In this document: piece by piece, positions 9,796-18,085 of the stretch
Numbering within the stretch: the stretch's first letter is position 1
How the letters are laid out: every line of letters starts with the position of its first letter
NCBI GenBank assembly: GCA_963781895.1
Contig: CAWAIM010000057.1
Location: forward strand, 1 to 64,000
From: Roseiarcus sp963781895
Lineage (GTDB): Bacteria > Pseudomonadota > Alphaproteobacteria > Rhizobiales > Beijerinckiaceae
DNA: 64,000 nucleotides
Direction: 5' to 3'
Notes under the pieces: model-generated
The model's input: only the letters and a program-made list of their open reading frames with translations
What the model was told of the DNA's origin: nothing
Database searches by the model: none
Position numbers and translations under genes: made by a program

Positions 9796-11130
9796 ATGCT
9801 ATACTTTGAACTTGCCGTTGCATTCATATTGGTCCTGCTGAACGGCGTGCTCGCCATGGCCGAGTTCGCGATCGTGTCCTCTCGACGGACACGCTTGACG
9901 TCTCTTGTCGAGCGCAATGCAAAGGGCGCAAGCCGGGCACTCGCGCTCGCAACTAATCCCGGCCGGTTCCTTTCGACAATCCAGATCGGCATCACGCTTA
10001 TTGGTATTCTGTCCGGTGCGTTTTCTGGCGCGACGCTTGGGCTACGGCTTACAGCATGGCTGGTCGCGGCGGGTCTTAAGGAAACGGCGGCCGAGCCCTT
10101 GGGTGTCGGCATTGTTGTGATCGCGATTGCCTATCTTTCGCTTATCATTGGCGAGCTGGTCCCAAAGCAGATCGCACTCAGAAATCCGGAGAACGTGGCG
10201 CTTCGAATCGCGTCGGCCATGACGTATTTGCAGAAGGGCGCCTACCCGCTCGTCATGCTTCTGGAGATGTCGGCCAATGCCCTCCTGCGTCTGATGGGCC
10301 AGCACGAGACGGAAGGGGAAAGGCTTACGGACGAGGAAATCAGGACGGTCATTGCTGAAGCCGAGAGGGCCGGCGTCCTCAAATTCGACGAGCACCGAAT
10401 GATTTCCGGTGTCATGAGGCTCGGAGACCGGTCCGTGCGAGGCGTAATGACGCCTAGGGCGGACATCGATTGGATCAACCTTACTGAAGAAGACGCCAAC
10501 ATCCGAAACCTACTGATCTCGACCAAGCATTCGCGGCTGCCAGCGGGGGAGAGGATTGACGACGTGACGAGTGTCGTGCAGGCCCGCGAGCTCCTCGCAG
10601 ATGCGCTGACTGGGAAGGCCCTCGATGTGCGGAGCTGCATGCGGCCTGCACCGGTTTTGTACGATAAAGCGGATGCCTTGAAGGCGCTTAGCGTGCTGCG
10701 CAGCGCAGACGTGCCGATGGCTCTCGTATATGACGAACATGGAAGTTTCGAGGGCATCGTAACTCCGGCCGACATTCTCGAAGCTGTCACAGGAGCATTT
10801 CAGGCGGACCTAGAAGAGCGAGAGCCTGCCGCCATACGACGCGACGACGGATCATGGCTGCTTGCGGGCGATCTTCCCGCCGATGAAATGGCCGATACGC
10901 TTGGGATCGAACTACCAGAAACCCGTGACTATCAGACGACTGCGGGCTTTTTGTTGTCGAATGCGCACCGCTTGCCAAAAACCGGCGAAGCCTTTTTGGC
11001 GCATGGGTGGCGCTTCGAAGTGGTCGATATGGACGAACTTCGGATCGATAAGGTCCTGGCCACGCGCCGACCCCCGATGCGACGAGAGGGCGGAGTGGAC
11101 CCCGAAAGTGAGACAGGGATAAAAGGGTGA
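9796..11130 (+). CDS. CNNM/CorC (HlyC-type) membrane protein
   Basis: A 444-residue hemolysin-family protein, proposed in this family to move divalent cations (Mg/Co). It has an N-terminal CNNM (DUF21) domain with about four membrane segments (residues 1-180), including L-N-G-V-L-A-M-A-E-F-A. A paired CBS module with the V-R-G-V-M-T-P-R-A-D-I-D motif follows (about 200-330), then a C-terminal CorC_HlyC domain (about 345-430). AAGGAGG lies 12 bases before the ATG. Codon use is less GC-biased than its neighbours, hinting at transfer. The last residues (V-D-P-E-S-E-T-G) are atypical and may come from adjoining mobile DNA. Confidence 0.9.
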   Translation: MLYFELAVAFILVLLNGVLAMAEFAIVSSRRTRLTSLVERNAKGASRALALATNPGRFLSTIQIGITLIGILSGAFSGATLGLRLTAWLVAAGLKETAAEPLGVGIVVIAIAYLSLIIGELVPKQIALRNPENVALRIASAMTYLQKGAYPLVMLLEMSANALLRLMGQHETEGERLTDEEIRTVIAEAERAGVLKFDEHRMISGVMRLGDRSVRGVMTPRADIDWINLTEEDANIRNLLISTKHSRLPAGERIDDVTSVVQARELLADALTGKALDVRSCMRPAPVLYDKADALKALSVLRSADVPMALVYDEHGSFEGIVTPADILEAVTGAFQADLEEREPAAIRRDDGSWLLAGDLPADEMADTLGIELPETRDYQTTAGFLLSNAHRLPKTGEAFLAHGWRFEVVDMDELRIDKVLATRRPPMRREGGVDPESETGIKG

Positions 11131-11223
11131 CATGGCTTCCGAGAGGGGAATCATGTCGGAAGCAGCACCGAGGGTTGGTTCGCACCAGGACAGTTCGGCG
11201 GGAGACCGACTGCTTCCGCCGGC

Positions 11224-11574
11224 TCAAATCGCGATCTTGGTTTCGATCACATCATAATCAGCCTGCACGCCTCCATCGGCGGTATCGAGAAGCCCCGCCG
11301 CCGCGAGCGCCTGGACGTCCGCGTGGACGTTGCTGTAATCGCGCGCCAGCGCCTTCGCCAGCGCTCGCACGCTGCTTACCTTGTGCCGGCGGACGTAGCG
11401 CAATAGCTCCATCCGCTTGCCCGTCATGACGCGGGAGAGAGCATCCCAACTCTCGAACGCGAGATGGCGCTCATGAAAGGTTTCCCCGCGTTCAGCCCGG
11501 CGCCAAGCGTTTACGAACCGCCGTGAAGCTTCTTCCTCCATTGCCCCGCCGACCGTGATCTTCACATCGCTCAT
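11224..11574 (-). CDS. HTH antitoxin-like protein (TumA / HVO_A0114 type)
   Basis: A 116-residue putative DNA-binding antitoxin. The N-terminus (M-S-D-V-K-I-T-V-G-G) is followed by W-D-A-L-S-R-V-M-T-G-K-R-M-E-L-L. A winged-helix segment V-S-S-V-R-A-L-A-K-A-L-A-R-D-Y-S-N-V-H near residues 65-85 is typical of the HVO_A0114 family. Its ATG overlaps the stop of the upstream toxin-like gene (ATGA), so the two form a toxin-first module. It probably binds the inverted repeat at the head of the operon. Confidence 0.78.
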   Translation of the reverse strand: MSDVKITVGGAMEEEASRRFVNAWRRAERGETFHERHLAFESWDALSRVMTGKRMELLRYVRRHKVSSVRALAKALARDYSNVHADVQALAAAGLLDTADGGVQADYDVIETKIAI

Positions 11575-11888
11575 TCGCCGCCTCGCAAGTTCCGTACGTC
11601 GGACCAAAAATCAGCCACTAGCTGCTCGACGCTGGTGAATGCATAGGCGGTCTCCTCGCTTTGAAAATGCCGATGATCGCCTTTGCCGCGCTCATTGTCG
11701 TATCCCACTTCCCGAACGCCCGGACGACCATAGAACAGCGAATATTTCAGCCCATGAACGGACGGCGGCACGGGCGACGGAACGCGCCACAACGCCATTT
11801 CCACAATCGCGCCGTCGTCATAGTCAATGCGCTCATGGAAGAGCAGTTCCGCCTTCATTCTGGACGGCACAATGGTATATCTGACCAT
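11571..11888 (-). CDS. TumE-family (DUF6516) toxin-like protein
   Basis: A 105-residue protein resembling TumE-type toxins: K-A-E-L-L-F-H-E-R-I-D-Y-D-D-G-A-I-V-E-M, then L-K-Y-S-L-F-Y-G and a D-N-E-R-G-K-G-D-H-R-H core. Family knowledge links this fold to RNA-targeting toxins paired with an HTH antitoxin; activity here is inferred. Two starts are possible. ATG 11888 lies inside the palindrome, and ATG 11858 (M-K-A-E-L-L) fits the usual family N-terminus better. Confidence 0.75.
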   Translation of the reverse strand: MVRYTIVPSRMKAELLFHERIDYDDGAIVEMALWRVPSPVPPSVHGLKYSLFYGRPGVREVGYDNERGKGDHRHFQSEETAYAFTSVEQLVADFWSDVRNLRGGE

Positions 11889-11910
11889 ATGGTGTCAATG
11901 GTCATATACC
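11874..11910 (-). promoter_or_regulatory. Inverted repeat at the toxin-antitoxin promoter
   Basis: The plus-strand arms GGTATATCTGACCAT and ATGGTCATATACC are complementary apart from two extra bases in the first. They surround the upstream start codon of the toxin gene. Such a palindrome is the expected autoregulatory operator of a type II module. A TTGACA-like sequence lies between the arms on the minus strand. Confidence 0.55.
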
Positions 11911-12708
11911 AACGGGCGCGAAACTCGCGACGCATTCCGGGGCGGGGCCCGCAACGACAAACCGCCACGTCATGCGCCTGCGCCGCCCGACCGGAGCGGT
12001 TGCCTGGATCGCGTTCCGGACCTTCCCCGCAACGCCGGCCGCCGAAGGGCTCGCGCCACCGGTCTCATTGGGTCTGTTCGTGGTCCGTTCTGGAAGGGTG
12101 GTTGACGCTTCCCCTCCTGCGTGCGAGCGCGCGCGTAAACGAGCCGCGCGAGCGCGGAAATGCCGGAGCGAACCGATGAGAATTGCGGTGACAGTGCGCC
12201 GGGAGGCCGGCGAGGAGTAGGCGGCGCCAGTCCACAACAGTGAAGGCGTAGCCAATTCCCTTTTCGTCAGGTTGGACTGCGCCCCTCGGGTGAGACACGT
12301 CAATTGAGGGACTCGCCGGGCCGGGCGATCGGGGCGCGGCCTTTTTGTTTTTCTCGACAATCGCTTTGAGAAAATCAGAAAGCATGGTATGGTTGTCCTC
12401 GTCGCTGATCGAGGCGCGCCTGTGCGCGCCGAGGGCAGCGGCCGCTTTCAAGCCTTCATGCGGGCGAGTTGACACGCTCAAAAACGGCGACGGGCGCGAA
12501 GTCTTAAGCTCTCGGCATGGATTTGGGGCTGGCGCCTCGTCCGCTCGGATTCGAAACCGGAATCGGTTCCGCGCGGCCGCCCATGCCGGGACGTCTTGAG
12601 CAAAGCCCAGTCCGGCTCCCGGTCTCATCCCCGCTTTGCGGGGATGATCCGGGGCTAAGCGCAGCTCACGGGTCCCGCAAAGGCCCCGCGGTCGACGAAT
12701 CGGCGCCA

Positions 12709-12879
12709 AATGGCGCCGCAAGCGATTGAAAAGACGCAATCCGCGACCCAAAAAGGCGCCAGCCCCTTAGCGGAACTTGAAAGAACGGGCCGGGAGCGCC
12801 GGGAAGACGAACGGACGCGGAGGGACTGGAAGAAAGACGCCAGAGTTGCGGAAAATGGCGCCCAAGCGATTGAAAACAC
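12709..12879. repeat. Imperfect direct repeat pair
   Basis: AATGGCGCC(G)CAAGCGATTGAAAA occurs at 12709-12734 and again at 12854-12879, 145 bases apart. Weaker similarity (ttagcggaactt against ttacggaactg) follows each copy. This suggests a decayed tandem duplication. Confidence 0.5.
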
Positions 12880-13004
12880 TGGATCGCTTACGGAACTGAC
12901 GCCCTTTTCGAGCCCCGCGCTCGGACCACGCGCGGCTCCATTGCGGCGGCGCCCGAGAAACCGCCGGGATGGACAATGCGGTGTCCGGGGGATTGTCTCG
13001 GCTC

Positions 13005-13111
13005 GTCATTCTCGGCAGACCTAAAGGTCTGACCCGGAATCCACAGGTCCAAGCGCCGGCGTGCGTCAGTCTGGATTCCCGATCAGTCGCTTCGCGACCG
13101 TCGGCAATGAC
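13005..13111. repeat. REP/BIME-like imperfect inverted repeat
   Basis: Left arm 13005-13043 (GTCATTCTCGG ... CCGGAATCCA) pairs imperfectly with right arm 13072-13111 (TGGATTCCC ... CGGCAATGAC). About 30 bases separate the arms, and each carries its own small internal stem. This layout is typical of dispersed extragenic palindromes. Confidence 0.5.
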
Positions 13112-13324
13112 AGATCGAACCGATCAAGCGGAATTCGTAAAAAAATATCCAGACAAATGAACAGATCGAGCTCGGCGCCAAACTCGCCGCGCCGCGCGAA
13201 TTCGCGCCCACGCTGACGCCGGACGGCGCCCGGCCGGGCGGCCGGAAAAGTCATCGCAACCGGCTGGAATCCCTCAAAACGCGGCCGAAAATGGCGGGGC
13301 TCGCCTCGGCCGCGCGATCCGGCC

Positions 13325-14953
13325 TCAGGTCACGACGTCCGGCGCCGTTCGGCCGGTGCGCGCCTCGATCTGGCCAAGCTGGCGCGACAGGCCGATCAGA
13401 TCGGCGAGCGCGGCCTGCGTCCCCTGGCCCAGATCGCCCTGAGGCGGCTCGTAGCGTTCGATATAGACCCGCAGCGTCGCGCCGACGGTGCCGGTTCCCG
13501 ACAGCCGGTAGACGATGCGCGAGCCGCCCTCGAAGATGATGCGCACGCCTTGATGGGCGGAGTCGGACCCGTCGACCGGGTCGTGATAGGCGAAGTCGTC
13601 GGCCGCCTCGACTTTCAACGCGCCGAAGCTTTGGCCCGGCAGCGTCTTCGCCGACTCCAGCAGAGCGGCCATCAGACCTTGCGCCGCCCCGAGGTCGACC
13701 CCGTCGTAGTCGTGGCGGGTGTAGTAGTTGCGGCCGTAGGTCGCCCAATGCTCACGCACGAGGTCGATCGCCGGAATCCGGCGTTTGGCGAGAATGTTGA
13801 GCCAGAACAGGACCGCCCAGACGCCGTCCTTCTCGCGAATGTGATTGGAGCCGGTGCCGAAACTCTCCTCGCCGCACAGCGTCGCCAAGCCCGCGTCGAG
13901 CAGATTGCCGAAGAACTTCCAGCCGGTCGGCGTCTCATAGGCGCGGATGCCGAGCTTGGCGGCGACACGGTCGACCGCCGCGCTGGTCGGCATCGAGCGC
14001 GCGACGCCGGCGAGGCCCTTGGCGTAGCCCGGCGCAAGACGCGCGTTGGCGGACAGAATCGCCAGCGAGTCCGAGGGCGTGACGTACATGCCGCGGCCGA
14101 CGACCATGTTGCGGTCGCCGTCGCCGTCCGAGGCCGCGCCGAAATCGGGCGCGCCCGGCGACATCATCAGGTCGAAGAGATCCTTGGCGTAAGTCGGATT
14201 GGGATCGGGATGGAGGCTGCCGAAATCAGTCAACGGCGTTCCGTTGACGACCGTGCCCGCGCCCGATTTGAGTTCGCCTTCGAAAATCGCATGAGCGTAG
14301 GGGCCGGTGACGGCGTGCATGGCGTCGAAGCGCATGCGAAAGCCGGAGGCGAACAGGGCGCGGATGGCGTCGAAATCGAACAGCGTCTTCATCAGCGACA
14401 GATATTGCGACACCGGATCGACGATCTCGACCGCGGCCCCTTCGAGTTCGACCACCCCCAGGCGATCGATGTCGATGTCCGGCGCGTCGACGATCTTGTA
14501 GGCGTCGATGGCCTTGGTGCGGGCGAAGATCGCGTCGGTGACATGTTCGGGGGCGGGCCCGCCGGCGCCGATATTGTATTTGACCCCGAAATCGCCGTCA
14601 GGGCCGCCCGGATTATGGCTTGCCGAAAGGATGATTCCGCCGAAAGCGCCGAGGTGTCGGATCAGGGCCGAGACGGCCGGCGTGGAGAGGATGCCGCCCT
14701 TGCCGATCACGATCCGGCCGAAGCCGTTGGCGATCGCCATCTTGGCGACGAACTGCAGCGCCTCGCGATTGAAGAAGCGGCCGTCGCCGCCCGCGACCAG
14801 CGTCTTGCCCCTGTAGCCCTCGAGCGAGTCGAAGATCGACTGAATGAAGTTCTCGAGATAGCCAGGCTGTTGGAACACGGGAACCTGCTTGCGCAAGCCC
14901 GAGGTGCCCGGCTTCTGATCGGCGAACGGCTTTGTGGCGACGGTTCGGATCAT
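13325..14953 (-). CDS. pgm: Phosphoglucomutase (alpha-D-glucose phosphate specific)
   Basis: A 542-residue enzyme interconverting glucose-1-phosphate and glucose-6-phosphate, feeding glycogen and sugar-nucleotide synthesis. The N-terminal F-G-T-S-G-like loop reads K-P-G-T-S-G-L-R-K. The phosphoserine loop is S-A-S-H-N-P-G-G-P (about 113-121) and the metal loop D-G-D-G-D-R-N (about 290). The sugar-binding G-E-E-S-F-G loop and C-terminal R-L-S-G-T-G-T-V-G phosphate site are present. The ATG at 14953 (M-I-R-T-V-A) matches the family; an upstream in-frame ATG at 14992 adds an unrelated extension. It is divergent from glmM. Confidence 0.95.
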   Translation of the reverse strand: MIRTVATKPFADQKPGTSGLRKQVPVFQQPGYLENFIQSIFDSLEGYRGKTLVAGGDGRFFNREALQFVAKMAIANGFGRIVIGKGGILSTPAVSALIRHLGAFGGIILSASHNPGGPDGDFGVKYNIGAGGPAPEHVTDAIFARTKAIDAYKIVDAPDIDIDRLGVVELEGAAVEIVDPVSQYLSLMKTLFDFDAIRALFASGFRMRFDAMHAVTGPYAHAIFEGELKSGAGTVVNGTPLTDFGSLHPDPNPTYAKDLFDLMMSPGAPDFGAASDGDGDRNMVVGRGMYVTPSDSLAILSANARLAPGYAKGLAGVARSMPTSAAVDRVAAKLGIRAYETPTGWKFFGNLLDAGLATLCGEESFGTGSNHIREKDGVWAVLFWLNILAKRRIPAIDLVREHWATYGRNYYTRHDYDGVDLGAAQGLMAALLESAKTLPGQSFGALKVEAADDFAYHDPVDGSDSAHQGVRIIFEGGSRIVYRLSGTGTVGATLRVYIERYEPPQGDLGQGTQAALADLIGLSRQLGQIEARTGRTAPDVVT

Positions 14954-15174
14954 CGGCGGCGTTCTCCACATCAGGCGCCCTGAGCGCGGCATTTGGGCAG
15001 TCTAGGCGCCAAGCGCCGCGGCGGCAACGTCGCCCGGCCATGGCGGCTCGGGTCTCTTGCGCCGGGGAGGCGCATTAACGGATGGAAAGGAAATGTGAAA
15101 CTTTCCTCATCAAATATGCGATATTGAGGCTCCTTTACGCAAGGTCGCACGCTTCGCCTCAGGGATTATCAGCC

Positions 15175-16515
15175 ATGGCGCGCAAATATTTCGGCACCGA
15201 CGGCATCCGGGGCCGGGCCAACAGCAAAATCACCGCGGAAGTCGCGTTGAAGGTCGGGCAGGCCGCCGGTCTCGCGTTTCGGCGCGGCGAACATCGGCAT
15301 CGCGTGGTCATTGGCAAGGACACGCGTCTGTCGAGCTACATGATCGAATACGCGCTGGTCGCCGGGTTCGCGTCGGTCGGCGCGGACGTGCTGCTGCTCG
15401 GTCCCGTTCCCACGCCGGCGGTCGCGATGCTCACGCATTCGATGCGATGCGATCTCGGGGTGATGATCTCGGCCTCTCACAACCCGTACGAGGACAACGG
15501 CATCAAGCTGTTTGGGCCCGACGGATACAAGCTGTCCGACGAGGTCGAGGCGCGCATCGAAGCGCTGATGGACGGCGAGGTCGCTCCGATGCTCGCGCGC
15601 GCGCCGGATCTGGGTCGCGCAAAGCGGATCGAGGACGTCCAGGCTCGCTATATCGAGTACGCCAAGCGGACGCTCAGCCGCGAAGTCTCGCTCGATGGCC
15701 TGCGCGTCGTCATCGATTGCGCGAACGGCGCCGCCTACAAGGTCGCCCCAGAGGCGCTGTGGGAACTCGGCGCCGAGGTCATCAAGATCGGCGTCGAGCC
15801 GAACGGCCTCAACATCAATCTCGAGGTCGGCTCGACCGCGCCGGAGGCGCTCTCGCACAAGGTCCGGGAGATGCGGGCGGACGTCGGGATCGCACTCGAC
15901 GGCGACGCCGACCGCATGATCATCGTCGACGAAAAGGGGCATGTGATCGACGGCGACCAGGTCATGGCCGTCATCGCCGAAAGCTGGCGCGACGAGGGCC
16001 GACTCTCGAAGCCTGGCATTGTCGCGACCGTGATGTCGAACCTCGGCCTCGAGCGACATTTGGCGAGCCTCGGCCTTGCGCTCGAGCGAACGGCGGTCGG
16101 CGACCGCTATGTTATCGAGCGGATGCGCGAAAAGGGCTACAATCTCGGCGGCGAACAATCCGGCCACATCATCCTGTCCGACTACTCGACCACGGGCGAC
16201 GGCCTCGTATCCGCCTTCCAGGTGCTGGCGGTGGTGCAGAAGCTCGGCAGGCCGGTGAGCGAAGTCTGTGGGCGTTTCGAACCACTGCCGCAAGTGTTGC
16301 GCAACGTCCGCTTCAACGGCGGCAAGCCGCTGGAGAATCCGGCCGTCGCGAAAGCGATCGCCGACGCGACCGCGCGGCTCGGCAGCCGCGGGCGGCTCGT
16401 GGTCCGACCCTCGGGCACTGAGCCGGTGATCCGGGTGATGGGCGAGGCGGACGACATGGCTCTGGTCGACAGTCTGGTCGGCGACGTGTGTGACGCGGTG
16501 GCTGGAGCGGCTTGA
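15175..16515 (+). CDS. glmM: Phosphoglucosamine mutase
   Basis: A 446-residue enzyme converting glucosamine-6-phosphate to glucosamine-1-phosphate for UDP-GlcNAc, so needed for cell wall and LPS. The N-terminus K-Y-F-G-T-D-G-I-R-G is diagnostic. The active serine loop is S-A-S-H-N-P-Y-E-D-N-G (about 100), the Mg loop D-G-D-A-D-R (about 243) and the phosphate site R-P-S-G-T-E-P (about 418). ATG 15175 gives the conserved M-A-R-K-Y-F start. The ftsH-glmM linkage common elsewhere is absent; pgm lies divergently upstream. Confidence 0.96.
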   Translation: MARKYFGTDGIRGRANSKITAEVALKVGQAAGLAFRRGEHRHRVVIGKDTRLSSYMIEYALVAGFASVGADVLLLGPVPTPAVAMLTHSMRCDLGVMISASHNPYEDNGIKLFGPDGYKLSDEVEARIEALMDGEVAPMLARAPDLGRAKRIEDVQARYIEYAKRTLSREVSLDGLRVVIDCANGAAYKVAPEALWELGAEVIKIGVEPNGLNINLEVGSTAPEALSHKVREMRADVGIALDGDADRMIIVDEKGHVIDGDQVMAVIAESWRDEGRLSKPGIVATVMSNLGLERHLASLGLALERTAVGDRYVIERMREKGYNLGGEQSGHIILSDYSTTGDGLVSAFQVLAVVQKLGRPVSEVCGRFEPLPQVLRNVRFNGGKPLENPAVAKAIADATARLGSRGRLVVRPSGTEPVIRVMGEADDMALVDSLVGDVCDAVAGAA

Positions 16516-16536
16516 GGATCCTCTCGCCGACGCGGC

Positions 16537-17025
16537 TCAGAAGAATGCGCCTTGCGCAATCCAACGGCACAGGACCTGCACGAGCCGCGAAACTCGGATG
16601 TAGTTTGATTGTTCGATCATCGCCTGGTCCTGCGGCATGGGATCGTAGGTCGAAGTCGCTCGGATCGGCGTCTGCGCTCCGTTGATTATCGCGACGCCTT
16701 GAATGTTGTCATACGATGAACCGAGGGGGCCAAGTCCGCCGCTGTTCGACCCCAAGGTGAGATAATCGATCCGCACGGTGAGCGTAGCGCCGTTGGGGGC
16801 CATGCGGCCCGCCAGCGCTCGAGCGAGCTGGGCAGGCAGTTCACGCTGAACCCAGGTGGCGGTCGGGTCGCCGGCGTTCGCGCGCAGCGGCGCGACGTCG
16901 ACGCGAATGTTTCGGAACGTAAGGCCTGTTTGCGCCAGGGCGTTTTGACCCGAGACCGCTGTGAGAACGACCAGGCCGCCGAAGGCCGCCAGCGCGAGGC
17001 GGCGCGTCAATGCGAGTGTGGACAT
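16537..17025 (-). CDS. Hypothetical exported protein
   Basis: A 162-residue protein. Its clear signal peptide (about residues 8-33) ends A-L-A and precedes Q-T-G-L-T-F-R-N-I-R-V-D-V-A-P-L. ATG 17025 has GGAG at proper spacing; a longer frame to 17079 is not needed. The mature part has a W-V-Q-R-E-L-P-A-Q-L segment and a central Gly/Ser-rich loop. No known domain was recognised; similar small periplasmic proteins occur in rhizobia. Its 3' end converges on glmM with 21 bases between. Confidence 0.7.
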   Translation of the reverse strand: MSTLALTRRLALAAFGGLVVLTAVSGQNALAQTGLTFRNIRVDVAPLRANAGDPTATWVQRELPAQLARALAGRMAPNGATLTVRIDYLTLGSNSGGLGPLGSSYDNIQGVAIINGAQTPIRATSTYDPMPQDQAMIEQSNYIRVSRLVQVLCRWIAQGAFF

Positions 17026-17269
17026 CGTGCAAGCTCCAAAGGAAACGCGCCGGACCGCGCGCCGGCATGCCCAGCCCACAGCCTACTACGCGATCTGGAC
17101 GATTTTGGATCAAGCCGAATGCGGCTGCGATTTTCCGCTTGACGTCGCGGCCTCCAGTTCGAAGCGCGCAGCGCGATCCCGGGGGCCAATAAAGACTTAA
17201 CGCACGATCGAAAAACTGGCTTTCAAATTCCGCGAATCACCGTAACATGTCTTTCGTCGTCAACCAGCC

Positions 17270-17286
17270 GAAAGGAGGTGATCCAG
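17270..17286 (+). promoter_or_regulatory. Extended Shine-Dalgarno, 17-nt match to 16S 3' end
   Basis: GAAAGGAGGTGATCCAG is the exact complement of the usual 3' end of bacterial 16S rRNA (CTGGATCACCTCCTTTC). The core GGAGG lies seven bases before a GTG start. Ordinary ribosome-binding sites use 4-8 bases, so this is far longer than initiation needs. Confidence 0.7.
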
Positions 17287-17360
17287 TGTCTCATTGTCTT
17301 CAGCCCCGCGTGATCGACAAGGCCTGGGTTATTGTCCCCGCGAAGGAATTTCGCGCATAG
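17286..17360 (+). CDS. 24-codon leader ORF behind an extreme SD
   Basis: GTG 17286 opens a 24-residue frame (M-S-H-C-L-Q-P-R-V-I-D-K-A-W-V-I-V-P-A-K then E-F-R-A) closed by TAG. The only strong argument for translation is the near-complete anti-SD match just before it. A strong hairpin lies 55 bases downstream and then a TMEM175-type channel gene. This looks like a leader peptide or ribosome-docking element controlling that gene. I do not recognise the peptide. Confidence 0.45.
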   Translation: MSHCLQPRVIDKAWVIVPAKEFRA

Positions 17361-17415
17361 CGGTCGCTAGGCAACAACCGTAAGGCCCGGGCGAACCAGC
17401 GTGGGCGCGACAATG

Positions 17416-17445
17416 GAAGGGCCGTTCCGCGAGGAACGGCCCTTC
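17416..17445 (+). terminator. 13-bp GC-rich hairpin with GCGA loop
   Basis: GAAGGGCCGTTCC and GGAACGGCCCTTC form a perfect 13-bp stem around a GCGA tetraloop. Only a short run TCATTT follows, so it is a weak intrinsic terminator by sequence. It lies between the leader ORF and the channel gene start, where it could terminate, attenuate or stabilise the leader. Confidence 0.6.
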
Positions 17446-17474
17446 TCATTTGTCGGTTGAGACGAGGAGCGAAT

Positions 17475-18085
17475 ATGGCGGCGAGAGAAGGGCGCTTCTC
17501 CAAGGCCCGTCTGGAAGCCTTCTCCGCCGGCGTCATCGCCGTGATCGTCACAATTATGATGCTCGATCTCAAAGCACCGAAGACCGCGGACCCCGCCGCT
17601 CTGCTCAGACTGTGGCCTTCGTTCTCGATCTATTTGGTCAGCTTCGTGTTCGTCGCAATCTACTGGATCAACGATCATAACATGCTGACCGAGGCTCGGC
17701 GCGCGACGGCAAGCCTCATCTGGGCCAATCCAATAATGCGCTGCTGTTCTGCTCGTCGCTGATTCCGTTCGCGAGCGCCTTTGCCGCGTCGACGCACTTC
17801 GCGCCTGTCCCCACTGTGGACTACGGCGGCCTGCAGTTCGCCTGCGGCATGGCCTACGCTGTGGCGTTCACAGAAATCGATGTCCAGCGGAGGGACGACA
17901 TCGACTTTCTGCCCGCCGCGCGTTTGCGACGGCTACAGAAAGCTATGGCGCTCGCCGTCTACGCATTGGCGGCGGCGGTCGCCGCCATCAGCCCATTGGC
18001 CGCGCTCGCGCGATTCGTCCTGGTCGCCATGGCCTGCGTCGTTCCGGAACTCTTCGCCGAGATATCGAGGCGCAAGGCGCATTGA
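17475..18085 (+). pseudogene. TMEM175-type potassium channel, disrupted by 5-bp duplication
   Basis: The frame starts M-A-A-R-E-G-R-F after a good GAGGAG site. It has the TMEM175 (DUF1211) first-helix signature as R-L-E-A-F-S-A-G-V-I-A-V; the usual F-S-D-G is F-S-A-G. A second helix and the W-I-N-D-H-N motif follow. At 17725-17734 the pentamer CCAAT is present twice in tandem, shifting the frame. Removing one copy restores N-A-L-L-F-C-S-S-L-I-P-F and the remaining helices to 18085, giving about 200 residues. The lesion looks like real replication slippage. The intact protein would be a K+-conducting channel subunit by family inference. Confidence 0.78.

Larger units (their letters stand above)
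11911..13324. other. About 1.4 kb without a supportable gene
   Basis: Open frames here are poor in composition and lack credible starts. The best is a minus-strand frame 12065-12385 (M-L-S-D-F-L-K-A-I-V-E-K), not convincing after its first 40 codons. The stretch contains an imperfect direct repeat (12709-12734 and 12854-12879) and a REP-like inverted repeat (13005-13111). It looks like eroded intergenic DNA between the toxin-antitoxin segment and pgm. Confidence 0.5.

Noticed and set aside
12300..12356. GGCCG..CGGCC followed by T5GT5, a possible terminator
   Set aside because: The stem is only five base pairs with a long loop, and no plus-strand gene lies upstream.
12065..12385. Minus-strand frame starting M-L-S-D-F-L-K-A-I-V-E-K
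   Set aside because: It has a plausible start but the second half is Arg/Ser/His-rich with no recognisable family; I treat it as non-coding.
17270..17286. Fragment of a 16S rRNA gene
   Set aside because: Only 17 bases match, in antisense and at correct spacing to a GTG start, which fits an extended SD rather than rRNA remains.
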